Below, piece after piece: positions 1 to 8,090 of a DNA stretch of 52,716 nt. Position 1 is the first letter of the stretch, and the number at the start of each line of letters is the position of its first letter. Where the stretch lies: assembly GCF_016598485.1 (NCBI RefSeq), contig NZ_JAEMUW010000032.1, forward strand, positions 1 to 52,716. The letters run 5' to 3'. Made by a program: the position numbers and the translations under genes. The stretch is from Micromonospora coerulea (GTDB taxonomy: Bacteria; Actinomycetota; Actinomycetes; Mycobacteriales; Micromonosporaceae). The notes beneath the pieces are model-generated. The model did no database searches and was not told the origin of the DNA. It saw only the letters and a program-made list of their open reading frames with translations.

Positions 1-1
1 T

Positions 2-943
2 GACCGGTTCTGGCAGAACCTGCGCCGGGCGGTCGGCTGGAACGTCCAATACGCCGGGGCCGTCGAGCCGCAGCGCCGGCTGGCTCCGCACGCGCACTTC
101 GCCATCCGGGGCACCATCCCCCGGGCGCTGGTGCGGCAGGTCGCCGCCGCGACATATCACCAGGTGTGGTGGCCGTCCGTCGAGCAGCGGGTCTACGAAC
201 CGGCCACCGCGCCGCAGTGGGACGCCGACGCCGCCTGCTACACCGACCCCACCACCGGCCGGCTCCTGCCGTCCTGGGATGACGCCCTGGACCTGGTCGA
301 CGCCGACCCCGACGCTGATCCCGTGCACGTCGTCCGCTTCGGCGTCCAGGTCGACGCCAAGGGCGTGCTCGCCGGCACCAAGGACGCCGACCGGTGCGTC
401 GGCTACATCACCAAGTACCTGACCAAGCAGGCCGCCGACTGCCACGACGTGACCACCAGCCGGCAGCGCGCGCACCTGGAACGGCTCTGGCAGGAACTGC
501 GGCACACGCCCTGCTCTGAGCGGTGCGCCAACTGGCTGCTCTACGGCGTGCAACCCAAGAAGGCCCGACCAGGCTTGCGGCCGGGCAACTGCAAGAACAA
601 GGTCCACAAGCGGGAAACCCTCGGCATCGGCGGCCGACGCGTCCTCATCTCCCGGCAGTGGTCCGGCAAAACCCTCACCGACCACCGGGCCGACCGCCGC
701 GAGTGGGTCAAGGCGCTCCTGGGCGTCACCACCGCCGCCGACACCGCCCCGGCCGGCGGGGAGCAGCGGCACGCCTGGGAACTCGCCAAGCCCACCGACC
801 CCGACGTTGCGCCCCTCGGCCACCGGGTCCTCCGGGCGATATCCGAGCGCATCCAATGGCGCGCCCAGCTCGACGCCGCGAGACGCAACCAGCCACCACC
901 CGATGTTTCGGCAACCGCCACGACCCAGGAGGGAGCAGCATGA
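2..943 (+). CDS. Replication initiator protein (RepSA-like) of an integrative element, 5' truncated by window edge
   Basis: The reading frame is open from base 2, so the protein begins outside the window and its true start is not visible. The visible part starts DRFWQNLRRAVGWNVQY and continues through a HAHFAIRG segment (about residues 36-43) and CVGYITKYLTKQ (about residues 132-143). This is the look of plasmid and AICE rolling-circle-type replication initiators such as RepSA of pSAM2 (family knowledge). It would nick or initiate replication of the excised circular element. Its TGA overlaps the ATG of the next gene (xis) as ATGA, so rep-xis-int read as one coupled operon. A Cys-rich segment (TPCSERCANWLLYG) follows the conserved core. 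Function is inferred from family resemblance and from the int/xis neighbours. Confidence 0.8.
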   Translation, partial: DRFWQNLRRAVGWNVQYAGAVEPQRRLAPHAHFAIRGTIPRALVRQVAAATYHQVWWPSVEQRVYEPATAPQWDADAACYTDPTTGRLLPSWDDALDLVDADPDADPVHVVRFGVQVDAKGVLAGTKDADRCVGYITKYLTKQAADCHDVTTSRQRAHLERLWQELRHTPCSERCANWLLYGVQPKKARPGLRPGNCKNKVHKRETLGIGGRRVLISRQWSGKTLTDHRADRREWVKALLGVTTAADTAPAGGEQRHAWELAKPTDPDVAPLGHRVLRAISERIQWRAQLDAARRNQPPPDVSATATTQEGAA

Positions 944-1125
944 AGGCCCGGACCATCGAACCGCTGTGGACGGCTCTGGACGTGTCGACCTTCCTCGGCG
1001 TGCCAGTGAGCACCCTCTATCAGTGGCGGTACCGCCGAATCGGGCCGCGGGCCTCTCGGATCGGCCGGCACCTGCGCTATGACCCGGCCGACGTGCGGGC
1101 CTGGCTCGCGAAGCAGGCGGGGTAG
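940..1125 (+). CDS. xis: Small helix-turn-helix excisionase-like protein (Xis)
   Basis: A 61-residue protein beginning MKARTIEPLWTALDVSTFLG. It carries a MerR/Xis-type winged helix: a WTALDVSTFLGVPVSTLYQW helix-turn-helix at about residues 9-28, and the wing ending RHLRYDPADVRAWL. Length and fold match small excisionases, the directionality factors of tyrosine recombinases. The start codon overlaps the stop of the upstream rep gene by ATGA, and GGAGGGAGC lies just upstream as ribosome-binding site. It sits three bases before the GTG of the integrase, the usual rep-xis-int order of actinomycete integrative elements. Expected role: it bends attachment-site DNA to favour excision. Confidence 0.85.
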   Translation: MKARTIEPLWTALDVSTFLGVPVSTLYQWRYRRIGPRASRIGRHLRYDPADVRAWLAKQAG

Positions 1126-1128
1126 CCC

Positions 1129-2262
1129 GTGAGCGTAAAGAAGCGACCGAATCGGAAGTGGCGGGCGCGGGTCCGGGACGCCTCCGGCAAGGAGATAGCT
1201 CGGCACTTCGACCGCAAGTCAGACGCGGAGCGGTGGGAGGCGTCTGCCAAGGCGGCCGTCTCTCGTGGTGACTGGATCGACCCGGCTCGGGCACGAGTGA
1301 CGGTGGGCGCCTGGGCCGGGCAATGGATGGCCGCTCAAGTGCAGCTCAAGCCGTCGACTCGCGCCCGGTATGAGCTGGCACTACGTCGGCAGATCCTTCC
1401 GACATGGGAGGGCATCCCGCTTTCGGCAGTCTCGTACGCGGAGGTGGCGGCCTGGGTTCAGCGGCTCACCGCGTCCGGACTCGCGCCGGCAACGGTCCGG
1501 TACGCGCATCGGGTGCTGTCGCTGGCCCTGGCCCACGCCGTGCGGGACGGTCGTATGTCTCGGAATCCGGCAGAGGGTGTGCGGCTGCCTCGGGTGGTGC
1601 GGGAAGAGCCGGTGTTCCTCGACCACGACCAGGTGGCGAGGCTCGCGGAGGCGTGCGGGCGGTACGGGCTGCTCGTGCGGTTCCTGGCCTACACCGGGCT
1701 GCGGTGGGGTGAGGCATCCGCGCTGCGGGTGTCGCGGCTGGATCTGCTGCGGCGTCGGGTGACGGTGGCCGTGGCGTTCGCGGAGGTTGGCGGGGAGCTG
1801 GTCGAGGGGACGCCGAAGAACCACCAGCGCCGGTCGGTGCCGATTCCGCGCTTCCTCGTCGACGAGCTAGCCGCGCACGTCGCCGGGAAGCGTCGGGACG
1901 CGCTGGTGTTCACCGCGCCGAACGGCGGGCCACTGCGTAATACCAACTTCCGGTCGCGGGTCTTCGCGCCGGCGGCGGCGTCGACCGGGCTGGCCGGGCT
2001 GACTCCGCACGACCTCCGGCACACGGCGGCAAGTCTGGCCGTGGCGGCGGGCGCCAACGTCAAGGCGGTGCAGCGGATGCTCGGGCACGCCTCGGCGTCG
2101 ATGACGCTCGACGTGTACGCGGGGCTGTTCGGTGACGACCTGGACGCCGTTGCCAACCGGCTGGACGAAGCGGTCGCGGCGCGGGATGCGGACTATTTGC
2201 GGACTGGCACGGCCGTAGGCGAGGTTGTCGACCTCGGAAAACGGCGAAGCCCAGGCCGTTGA
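1129..2262 (+). CDS. int: Tyrosine recombinase / integrase of the integrative element
   Basis: A 377-residue tyrosine recombinase. The N-terminal part (residues 1-150) holds the arm-binding and SAM-like core-binding domains (KPSTRARYELALRRQILP). The catalytic domain carries R192 (TGLRWGEASALR), K230, the H294-D-L-R297 box (TPHDLRHTAASLAV), H320 (MLGHAS) and nucleophile Y330 (TLDVYAGLF), so the active site is complete. The GTG start lies 3 bases after the xis stop. The gene ends 17 bases before the 3' end of tRNA-Thr, which is where integrases of pSAM2-type elements lie next to their attachment site. It should catalyse site-specific integration into, and with Xis excision from, that tRNA gene. 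Confidence 0.95.
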   Translation: MSVKKRPNRKWRARVRDASGKEIARHFDRKSDAERWEASAKAAVSRGDWIDPARARVTVGAWAGQWMAAQVQLKPSTRARYELALRRQILPTWEGIPLSAVSYAEVAAWVQRLTASGLAPATVRYAHRVLSLALAHAVRDGRMSRNPAEGVRLPRVVREEPVFLDHDQVARLAEACGRYGLLVRFLAYTGLRWGEASALRVSRLDLLRRRVTVAVAFAEVGGELVEGTPKNHQRRSVPIPRFLVDELAAHVAGKRRDALVFTAPNGGPLRNTNFRSRVFAPAAASTGLAGLTPHDLRHTAASLAVAAGANVKAVQRMLGHASASMTLDVYAGLFGDDLDAVANRLDEAVAARDADYLRTGTAVGEVVDLGKRRSPGR

Positions 2263-2272
2263 CCTGGGCTTC
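2246..2272. terminator. Hairpin terminator overlapping the end of int
   Basis: A perfect 10-bp stem, GAAGCCCAGG at 2246-2255 and CCTGGGCTTC at 2263-2272, encloses a 7-nt loop that contains the int stop codon. It lies between the convergent int gene and tRNA-Thr and could stop transcription from both sides. No long T-tract follows, which is common in high-GC actinobacteria. Confidence 0.55.
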
Positions 2273-2279
2273 TGTACCG

Positions 2280-2353
2280 AGCCGCCTGACGGAATCGAAC
2301 CGTCGACCTACGCATTACGAGTGCGTCGCTCTAGCCGACTGAGCTAAGGCGGC
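2280..2353 (-). tRNA. tRNA-Thr, anticodon CGT
   Basis: On the minus strand the acceptor arms GCCGCCT and AGGCGGC pair. The D-arm is GCTC...GAGC, the anticodon arm is ACGCA-CTCGTAA-TGCGT with anticodon CGT (Thr, reading ACG), and the T-arm is GACGG-TTCGATT-CCGTC. The discriminator is U and no CCA is encoded. Its 3' end faces the integrase gene, identifying it as the insertion target of the integrative element. The gene is intact, so the element restored the tRNA 3' end on integration. Confidence 0.95.
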
Positions 2354-2487
2354 AACGATCGTCAAGTGTACGGCACATCCTCGGGCCAGGCCGAACGGCA
2401 TCCCCCGGGACCGGGATCCGGACATCGAGGGAGGTTCGGTCGTTCGCCGGACAGCGCTCGCCCCGGCTCGGGACTACCCTGCGGCGG

Positions 2488-4224
2488 GTGAGCGACGATC
2501 ACGTACCGGAGCAGCAGCCGATCCCCGAGGCGCACCCGGGCGAGCGGGCGGCCCGCCGGCCGCGCAGCGCCGATCCGCTGGAGCTGGGCTTCACCCCGCG
2601 CAAGCCGGTGCCGTGGCTGGCGCCGTTCCTGTTGATCAGCACGGGCATCCGGACGCTGCTGGCGATGCTGTTCGGGGCGTACCTGGACAAGCGGGAGCTG
2701 CAGAACGCGTTCGGCGACGGGATCTTCCGCCAGGTCGGTCCGGACGGCGGGCTCTGGTTGGACTACGTGGCCGACCTGGGCGACGGCTTCGACGCGACGT
2801 ACTCGGTGGCCTACCTGCTGGCCCAGCCGGAGCTGGTGGTGGACGGGCACCGGCTGCCCCGGGCGCAGACCCTGGTGATGGGCGGCGACCAGGTCTACCC
2901 GTCGGCGTCGTACGAGGCGTACGAGGACCGGTGCAAGGGGCCGTACCAGGCCGCGCTACCGCTGGCCCCGCCCGAGCGGCCGACGCTCTTCGCGGTGCCA
3001 GGCAACCATGACTGGTACGACGGCCTCACCGCCTTTTTGCGGCTGTTCGTCCGGTCCCGGGACCGGCATTTCGGTGGCTGGGGCACCGGCCAGTCCCGGT
3101 CGTACTTCGCGGTGGAGTTGCCCGCGGACTGGTGGCTGCTCGGCCTCGACGACCAGTCCGGGTCGTACCTGGACGACCCGCAGCTCACCTACTTCGACGA
3201 GGTGGCCCGCAAGCTCACCCCCCGGTCGCGGGTGATTTTGGCGGTGCCGGCGCCGACCTGGGTCAAGGCCGTGGACCATCCGACCGCGTACGACTCGATC
3301 GACTACTTCATCCGGACGATCATCGCGCCCACCGGGGCCCAGGTGCGGCTGCTCGTCTCCGGGGACCTGCACCACTACGCCCGCTACGCCGGCCCGGAGC
3401 GGCAGCTGATCACCTGTGGTGGCGGCGGCGCCTACCTGTACCCGACGCACCAGCTGCCGGAGCGGCTGGAGGTGCCCCCGCGGGACACGCTGGCCCGGCG
3501 GTCCAGCCGCACCCGCCCGTACGACCTGGCGGCGCGCTATCCCGACCGGGCCCGCTCCCGGCGGTACGGCTGGGGCATCTTCGCCCGGCTGCCGTTCCGC
3601 AACCCGGGCTTCACCACCCTGCTCGGCACCATGCACACGCTGCTGATGCTGGCCATGGCCGGGGTGGCGACGAACCGGTCGGGCACGACCGAGCAGCGGC
3701 TGTTCAGCGTGCCGCTGGTGATCATGCTGCTGGTCACGGTGCTCAGCGCGGCGTTCTTCGCCAAGCCGCCGGCTGCGGGCGGGAAGCGGCACGCCCGGCA
3801 CTGGATGCTCGGCGTCGGCCACGGTCTGGCGCACGTCGCGCTGGCCGCCGCGGGCACCTGGGCCTGGCTGCAACTGCCCCTGTACGACTGGCCGTGGCCG
3901 CTGCCGGTGGTCGCCGCGGCGGTCGTCTACGGTCCGGTGATCGGTCTGGTGTCCAGCCAGGTGGTGGCGCTGTATCTGCTGGTGGCGGGGGCGTTCGGGG
4001 TGAACGTCAACGAACTCTTCGCCGGCCAGGGCATCGAGGACTCGAAGTGCTTCCTGCGGATGCGCATCGACCCCGACGGCACCCTCACCGTCTACCCCAT
4101 CGCCCTGGACGAGGTCTCCCATGCCTGGGAACTCAACCCCGACCAGTCCCCCACCGCCTCCTGGCTGACCCCCAAGGCGCCGATCACTCCCCGCCTGGCC
4201 GAACCCCCCATCACCCTCACCTGA
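2488..4224 (+). CDS. Metallophosphoesterase with C-terminal membrane domain
   Basis: A 578-residue protein with a calcineurin-like phosphoesterase domain at about residues 90-310. The metal-binding motifs VMGGDQVYP, VPGNHDWYDG (GNHD box) and VSGDLHHYARY (GDxHxY) are present. Residues 370-510 form several hydrophobic membrane segments, for example TTLLGTMHTLLMLAMAGVA and VVYGPVIGLVSSQVVALYLL. It presumably hydrolyses a phosphoester at the cytoplasmic face of the membrane; the substrate is unknown. The GTG start is the first in the frame; GCGGCGG precedes it as a weak ribosome-binding site. The gene stands alone between tRNA-Thr and a convergent PSP1 gene. Such membrane-tethered metallophosphoesterases are common in actinomycetes but not characterised as far as I know. 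Confidence 0.85.
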   Translation: MSDDHVPEQQPIPEAHPGERAARRPRSADPLELGFTPRKPVPWLAPFLLISTGIRTLLAMLFGAYLDKRELQNAFGDGIFRQVGPDGGLWLDYVADLGDGFDATYSVAYLLAQPELVVDGHRLPRAQTLVMGGDQVYPSASYEAYEDRCKGPYQAALPLAPPERPTLFAVPGNHDWYDGLTAFLRLFVRSRDRHFGGWGTGQSRSYFAVELPADWWLLGLDDQSGSYLDDPQLTYFDEVARKLTPRSRVILAVPAPTWVKAVDHPTAYDSIDYFIRTIIAPTGAQVRLLVSGDLHHYARYAGPERQLITCGGGGAYLYPTHQLPERLEVPPRDTLARRSSRTRPYDLAARYPDRARSRRYGWGIFARLPFRNPGFTTLLGTMHTLLMLAMAGVATNRSGTTEQRLFSVPLVIMLLVTVLSAAFFAKPPAAGGKRHARHWMLGVGHGLAHVALAAAGTWAWLQLPLYDWPWPLPVVAAAVVYGPVIGLVSSQVVALYLLVAGAFGVNVNELFAGQGIEDSKCFLRMRIDPDGTLTVYPIALDEVSHAWELNPDQSPTASWLTPKAPITPRLAEPPITLT

Positions 4225-4253
4225 CGCCGGGCCCGGGGGAGGGAGGGTGGGGG

Positions 4254-5093
4254 TCAGGCGGTGTAGTGCTGGTCGTGGGCCTGGCGGGGGGCGCAGACGG
4301 AGGCTCGGCTGCATGAGCAGCGGGAGCCGTCGGCGTCCAGGCGGACGGTGACCGAGTCTTTCGGGACGCTGTGACCGACGACCTTGCCGTCCCCCTCCGG
4401 CGTGCTGACTCGGCTGCCGATCGCCGGTGCGGACTCCTGGAACCGCTGGTAGAGCGGGTGCTCGTACTTGAGGCAGCACATCAGCCGGCCGCACGCGCCG
4501 GAGATCCGCAGCGGGTTGAGCGGCAGGTCCTGGTCCTTGGCCATCCTGATGGTGACCGGCTCGAAGTCGTTGAGAAAGGTCGCGCAGCACAGGTCGCGGC
4601 CGCAGGAGCCGATCCCGCCCTGCACCCGAGCGGAGTCCCGGGCCGAGAGCTGCCGCAGCTCCACCCGGCAGCGCAGGGTCGCCCCGAGGTCGCGGACCAG
4701 CGAGCGGAAGTCCACCCGGTGCGGTGCGGTGAAGTAGATGGTGGTCCGGTCGCTGCCGGTATCCGGCGCGCCCAGCACGTGGTCGACCGCCACCACCTTC
4801 ATCGGCAGGCCGTGCTCGCGGATGAGCCGCTTGGCGGCGACCTTCGCCTCGGCCTTGCGCCGCCGCAGCAGCTCGTCGCGGCGCAGGTCTGCGTCCTCGG
4901 CCAGCCCGACCAGCTTGGGGAAGCCGTCGGTGTCCTCGCTGACCCACTGCGCGGCCCAGACGCACTCCGCTACCTCGGGCCCGTCGTCGGTGGGCACCAG
5001 CACCCGGTCGCCCACCTGCGGGCGCAGCTCGCCCGGATCCAGGTAGTAGAGGCGCCCGTACCGGTTGAAGCTGACCGCGCAGAGCATGCCCAT
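4254..5093 (-). CDS. ricT: PSP1-domain protein (RicT/YaaT family)
   Basis: A 279-residue protein starting MGMLCAVSFNRYGRLYYLDP. The PSP1 core (VGDRVLVPTDDGPEVAECVW, then IREHGLPMKVV...RVDFRSLVRDL) is followed by two Cys clusters, SCGRDLCC (C164, C169, C170) and ACGRLMCC (C201, C206, C207). In Bacillus RicT the corresponding region takes part in Fe-S cluster binding and RNA-maturation complexes (family knowledge). The C-terminus adds RCSCSRASVC, two to three further Cys. In firmicutes and actinobacteria this gene sits beside holB and tmk, and here it is about 1.7 kb beyond holB on the same strand. The adjacent ATG two codons downstream is an alternative start. Expected to be cytoplasmic. Confidence 0.9.
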   Translation of the reverse strand: MGMLCAVSFNRYGRLYYLDPGELRPQVGDRVLVPTDDGPEVAECVWAAQWVSEDTDGFPKLVGLAEDADLRRDELLRRRKAEAKVAAKRLIREHGLPMKVVAVDHVLGAPDTGSDRTTIYFTAPHRVDFRSLVRDLGATLRCRVELRQLSARDSARVQGGIGSCGRDLCCATFLNDFEPVTIRMAKDQDLPLNPLRISGACGRLMCCLKYEHPLYQRFQESAPAIGSRVSTPEGDGKVVGHSVPKDSVTVRLDADGSRCSCSRASVCAPRQAHDQHYTA

Positions 5094-5398
5094 ACGTCTC
5101 ACCCTACGACGCGGCGACCCTCCGGGCCCGGCCGGGCGTCGCCGGGCGGTCACGCCGCGCAGCGATCCACGATCGTCGACTCGACCGATCCGCTCCCCTC
5201 CCGACGTGCCGATGATCCTCGCCCGGACGGTTGAATCCCGGCCGACACCGGGGACAAACGCCGGCCGACAGCGTTGAGTGAAGGCAGACCTGCGGGGGGT
5301 GCAGGGGAAGGCCACGGCGTCGCCGCCGGAGCCCGGGCACGCCGGCCCGGTGCGCGACGTCGTGGCCCGGCACGCGGCTTCCGCCCCACCGGACCGGC
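5094..5398. other. 305-base gap upstream of the PSP1 gene
   Basis: No convincing coding frame is seen. The minus-strand frames that cross it are Arg/Pro-rich shadows without family features. It should contain the promoter of the PSP1 gene and the end of the three-gene operon at 5399-6706. Confidence 0.4.
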
Positions 5399-6070
5399 TC
5401 AGCGGCCGATCCGGGTCGTCCCGCCGGGCCGGGGCGCGGTGACCGTGTTCTCCCGCCAGGTCGTCTCGGCCAGGCTCGGCGACCACTGCCGCAGCAGCGT
5501 CTCCGCGCCGTCGTACGCCACGCCGAGGACCGCCAGCACCCGAGTCCCGATCTCCGCCGCCGCGTACGCCGCCCCGGCACGGCCGGCCTCGCCACCGGTC
5601 GGGATGGCGGCGACCACCGTGACGGCCTCGGCGGAGCGCAGCACGTCGGCCAGGGCCCGGGCCAGGGCGAGCCGGCTTCCCTCCACCCAGTCGGCGAGGG
5701 CGTCGGCGTAGCCGCCGGTCGACTCGAGCCGCCCCACCAGGCTCTCCGGTCCCTCGTCGAGGTGCCGGAGCAGGGTGCCGCGCGCCTCGTCGTACGCCGA
5801 GGCGGCCGGCCCGGACCAGGCGACCGGGTCGGTCAGCGTGGCGCAGGCGTCGTCGTACGCCCGGACGAGCCGGCGCACCGCGTGCCCGGCGGCCGCCAGC
5901 GGCGCGGGATGCAGGTCGAGGAACTCGCGCACCCCGTCGCCGGGAAGCACCCGCATCCGGCGCAGCAGTGGCCAGAGCCGGTGCCCGTCCGGCACGCCGG
6001 CGGCGAGCAGCGTGTCCACCCGGGCGAGCAGGTCGAGGCCGGGCTGGGCGAGGCGGTCCAGGGCGTCCAT
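5399..6070 (-). CDS. Conserved hypothetical, helical secretion-substrate-like protein (third gene of YbaB operon)
   Basis: A 223-residue, Ala/Leu-rich and probably fully helical protein starting MDALDRLAQPGLDLLARVDT. It contains DPVAWSGPAASAYDEARGTL at about residues 88-107: a W-S-G-P motif followed by an A-x-A-Y-D helix, the W-x-G style turn of WXG100/ESX-type helical-hairpin proteins. A signal peptide is not visible. Its ATG overlaps the stop of the upstream 101-residue gene by 4 nt. I infer a partner or substrate relationship with the small helical protein next door, possibly type VII-like secretion, but no ESX machinery gene is in the window. Confidence 0.7.
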   Translation of the reverse strand: MDALDRLAQPGLDLLARVDTLLAAGVPDGHRLWPLLRRMRVLPGDGVREFLDLHPAPLAAAGHAVRRLVRAYDDACATLTDPVAWSGPAASAYDEARGTLLRHLDEGPESLVGRLESTGGYADALADWVEGSRLALARALADVLRSAEAVTVVAAIPTGGEAGRAGAAYAAAEIGTRVLAVLGVAYDGAETLLRQWSPSLAETTWRENTVTAPRPGGTTRIGR

Positions 6071-6375
6071 CACGCCTCCCGGGTGAGCCGCCGCCGGGCG
6101 GCCTCGTCGACGGCGGCGTACCGGTCGGCGGCGCTGCGCAGCGCGGCCGCCGCGGCGGCCAGCCGGGCGGCGGCGGCCCCGGCCTCCCGGGCCCGGTCCT
6201 CGGTGGCGGCGGTCCACTGCCGGTGCAGGGCACGGCCGATCTCGCCCGGGCGGCCGGACGCGTGGGTCCCGAAGGCCGGGTGGGCCGGGTCGCTGGCGGT
6301 GACGGCGTGGGCGAGGCTGGCCAGGGTGGCGCTCGCCTCGTCCAGCCGGGCGGCGAGGGCGTGCAGGGTGTCCAT
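6070..6375 (-). CDS. Small helical protein, WXG100-like size (hypothetical)
   Basis: A 101-residue protein, MDTLHALAARLDEASATLAS..., consisting almost entirely of predicted amphipathic Ala-rich helices with a central GRALHRQWTAATEDRARE segment. Size and helix-turn-helix layout (two long helices around a Trp-containing turn) resemble ESX/WXG100 family members, but the exact W-x-G is not present. It begins one base after the stop of the YbaB-family gene upstream and ends with a 4-nt ATGA overlap with the 223-residue helical protein downstream. All three are therefore coupled. Function not known. Confidence 0.7.
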   Translation of the reverse strand: MDTLHALAARLDEASATLASLAHAVTASDPAHPAFGTHASGRPGEIGRALHRQWTAATEDRAREAGAAAARLAAAAAALRSAADRYAAVDEAARRRLTREA

Positions 6376-6376
6376 G

Positions 6377-6706
6377 TCAGGCCCCCGCGAGCGGCCGGTA
6401 CGCCGCGAAGGTCTCGTTGTGCAGCTTTTCCCGGGCCCACTGGGCCGCGTCGGCGGCGGCGGTCACCGCGGCCTGCACCGAGCCGGCGACGTCCCGCGGG
6501 TGGCGGGTGTGCAGCGGGCCGAGGAAGCGCACGTCGGTGATCCGTCCGCCGGCGGTCACCACCACCTCGACCAGCCCGTCCGGCGACCGGACGGTCACCT
6601 CGACCGTGGCCACCGCCTGGTCGAACTCGGCCTGCAGGGACTCGATGCGGCGGTACCGCCGCACCGCCTCCTCGATCCAGGCCTCGTCGATCTCGCCCCG
6701 TGGCAT
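6377..6706 (-). CDS. YbaB/EbfC-family nucleoid-associated DNA-binding protein
   Basis: A 109-residue protein, MPRGEIDEAWIEEAVRRYRRIESLQ..., with the YbaB/EbfC layout. A long N-terminal helix leads into the beta-rich VEVTVRSPDGLVEVVVTAGGRITDV core (about residues 35-60), then a C-terminal helix (VAGSVQAAVTAAADAAQWA). These proteins dimerise and bind DNA. The start is supported by GGAGGAG nine bases upstream of the ATG. It heads an operon with two small helical proteins, an arrangement in which a YbaB-like protein is often found beside ESX-like genes in actinobacteria (from memory). It is separate from the classical recR-linked ybaB gene. Confidence 0.85.
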   Translation of the reverse strand: MPRGEIDEAWIEEAVRRYRRIESLQAEFDQAVATVEVTVRSPDGLVEVVVTAGGRITDVRFLGPLHTRHPRDVAGSVQAAVTAAADAAQWAREKLHNETFAAYRPLAGA

Positions 6707-6780
6707 CGGCGGACTCCTCCCGGCGGACCCTCACTGAGCGTGCCGTCACCGTCACCACGGCACACCGGACCGTACCGCAC

Positions 6781-6835
6781 GGCAATCGCGCCTGTCGATT
6801 GCCTGTGGATGAACGGAAGGGGTGTCAACCCTTCC
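6781..6835 (-). terminator. Two tandem inverted repeats between holB and the YbaB operon
   Basis: GGCAATCG (6781-6788) and CGATTGCC (6796-6803) form a perfect 8-bp stem with a 7-nt loop. GGAAGGG (6815-6821) and CCCTTCC (6829-6835) form a second 7-bp stem that spans the holB stop codon. The second is best explained as part of the holB terminator. The first could be terminator or an operator for the YbaB operon that begins at 6706. No T-tract is present. Confidence 0.45.
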
Positions 6836-8090
6836 AGAGGGCGAGCATCATCGCCTCGACCGCGATCCGCGGCTTGACGTTCGCCTCGATCGCCGCCCGG
6901 CACTCCAGCACGGCCTCCAGCCGGCGCAGCGCACCCTCGGCGTTCCATTTCTGTGCACCCGCCGCGGCCAGCGCGGCGGTGTCGGTGTGCACCGGCGCGA
7001 CCGGCGCGCGCAGCGCCATGGTCAGCGCATCCCGGTAGAACCCCGCCAGATCGACCAGGGCCCGGTCCAGGGCATCGCGCTGGCCCCGGGTGGCCCGCGA
7101 CTTCTGCCGCTTCTCCAGGTCCTTGAGCTGGCCGGCGGCGCCGCGCAGCGCACCGGCCGCGCCCCGTCCGGTGCCGCCCCCGCCGAGCGCGGTCTGCAAC
7201 GCCGCCCGTTCCGTCTCGTCGACCTCGGTGACCGAGGCGGCGGCCTCCGCCTCGGCCGCCTCGATCAGCGCGGAGGCGGCGTCGAAGGCCGCGCCGACCC
7301 CGGTCAGCCGGCGCGGCACCGCGAGCACCGCGTCGCGGCGCTGCCGGGCCTCCGGGTCACGGGCCAGCCGCCGGGCCCGGCCCACGTGCCCCTGCGCGGC
7401 CGCCGCCGCCCAGCCCGCGACGTCGGGGGCGATGCCGTCCCGGCGGACCAGCACCTCGGCCACCGCGGCGGCCGCCGGCTGCCGCAGCGGTACGACCCGA
7501 CACCGCGACCGGATGGTCACCGAGATGTCGTCCGGGTGGGTGGACGGGGCGCAGAGCAGGAAGACCGTCCGGGGCGGCGGTTCCTCGATGGCCTTGAGCA
7601 GGGCGTTGCCGGCCGCCTCGGTGAGCCGGTCGGCGTCTTCGATGATGACCACCTGCCACCGCCCGCCGGACGGGGTGCTGGCCGCCCGGAGCACCAGCGC
7701 GCGCATGTCGTTGACCCCGATGGAGAGCCCGTCCGGCACCACCAGGCGCACGTCGGCGTGGGTGCCGGTCATCGTGGTGTGGCAGCCCGGGCACGCGCCG
7801 CACCCCGTGCCGTGGACGCACTGCAGCGCGGCGGCGAAGGCCCGCGCGGCCACCGAGCGACCTGAGCCGGGCGGTCCGGTGAAGATCCACGCGTGGGTCA
7901 TCCCCGCCCCCGGGTCCCGCCCCGGCCCGGCCGGTTCCCCGCCGGCGTCGGCGTCCCGCTCGTCGGGCTCGGCCGCGGCGGCGGGACCGGCCGCGGCGGC
8001 CCGCAGCTGCGCGGCGGCCGAGGCGGCGGCGCGGCGCAGCGTGTCGACGGCCTCGTCCTGGCCGACCAGGTCGGCGAAGACGTCCGACAT
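6825..8090 (-). CDS. holB: DNA polymerase III subunit delta' (clamp loader)
   Basis: A 421-residue AAA+ clamp-loader subunit. It opens MSDVFADLVGQDEAVDTLRR and then has a disordered Ala/Glu/Asp-rich insert (residues 30-63). The P-loop is degenerate, GPPGSGRS (Arg78 where Lys is usual), as expected for delta', which need not hydrolyse ATP. A zinc-binding Cys set C91, C97, C100, C103 follows (CVHGTGCGACPGC). VIIEDADRLTEAAGNALLKAIEEPP and the IRSRCRVV (SRC) motif are diagnostic. Its ATG overlaps the stop of the MFS-tmk fusion gene as ATGA, the widespread tmk-holB operon. The product acts in loading the beta clamp at the replication fork. Confidence 0.95.
   Translation of the reverse strand: MSDVFADLVGQDEAVDTLRRAAASAAAQLRAAAAGPAAAAEPDERDADAGGEPAGPGRDPGAGMTHAWIFTGPPGSGRSVAARAFAAALQCVHGTGCGACPGCHTTMTGTHADVRLVVPDGLSIGVNDMRALVLRAASTPSGGRWQVVIIEDADRLTEAAGNALLKAIEEPPPRTVFLLCAPSTHPDDISVTIRSRCRVVPLRQPAAAAVAEVLVRRDGIAPDVAGWAAAAAQGHVGRARRLARDPEARQRRDAVLAVPRRLTGVGAAFDAASALIEAAEAEAAASVTEVDETERAALQTALGGGGTGRGAAGALRGAAGQLKDLEKRQKSRATRGQRDALDRALVDLAGFYRDALTMALRAPVAPVHTDTAALAAAGAQKWNAEGALRRLEAVLECRAAIEANVKPRIAVEAMMLALWKG

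Larger units (their letters stand above)
1..2325. mobile_element. Right end of an actinomycete integrative and conjugative element (AICE) inserted at tRNA-Thr
   Basis: The order truncated rep, xis, int and then the 3' end of a tRNA gene is the terminal organisation of pSAM2-like AICEs. The attachment core is expected to be the 3' part of the tRNA, so the element boundary is placed provisionally within 2281-2325. The exact core cannot be fixed because the other attachment site lies outside the window to the left. Conjugation genes (tra, spd) are not in the visible part. Confidence 0.75.

Noticed and set aside
4254..6785. Single 843-residue minus-strand protein spanning PSP1 and the YbaB operon
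   Set aside because: Only the last 279 residues are PSP1. The rest is an out-of-frame reading of three other well-supported genes.
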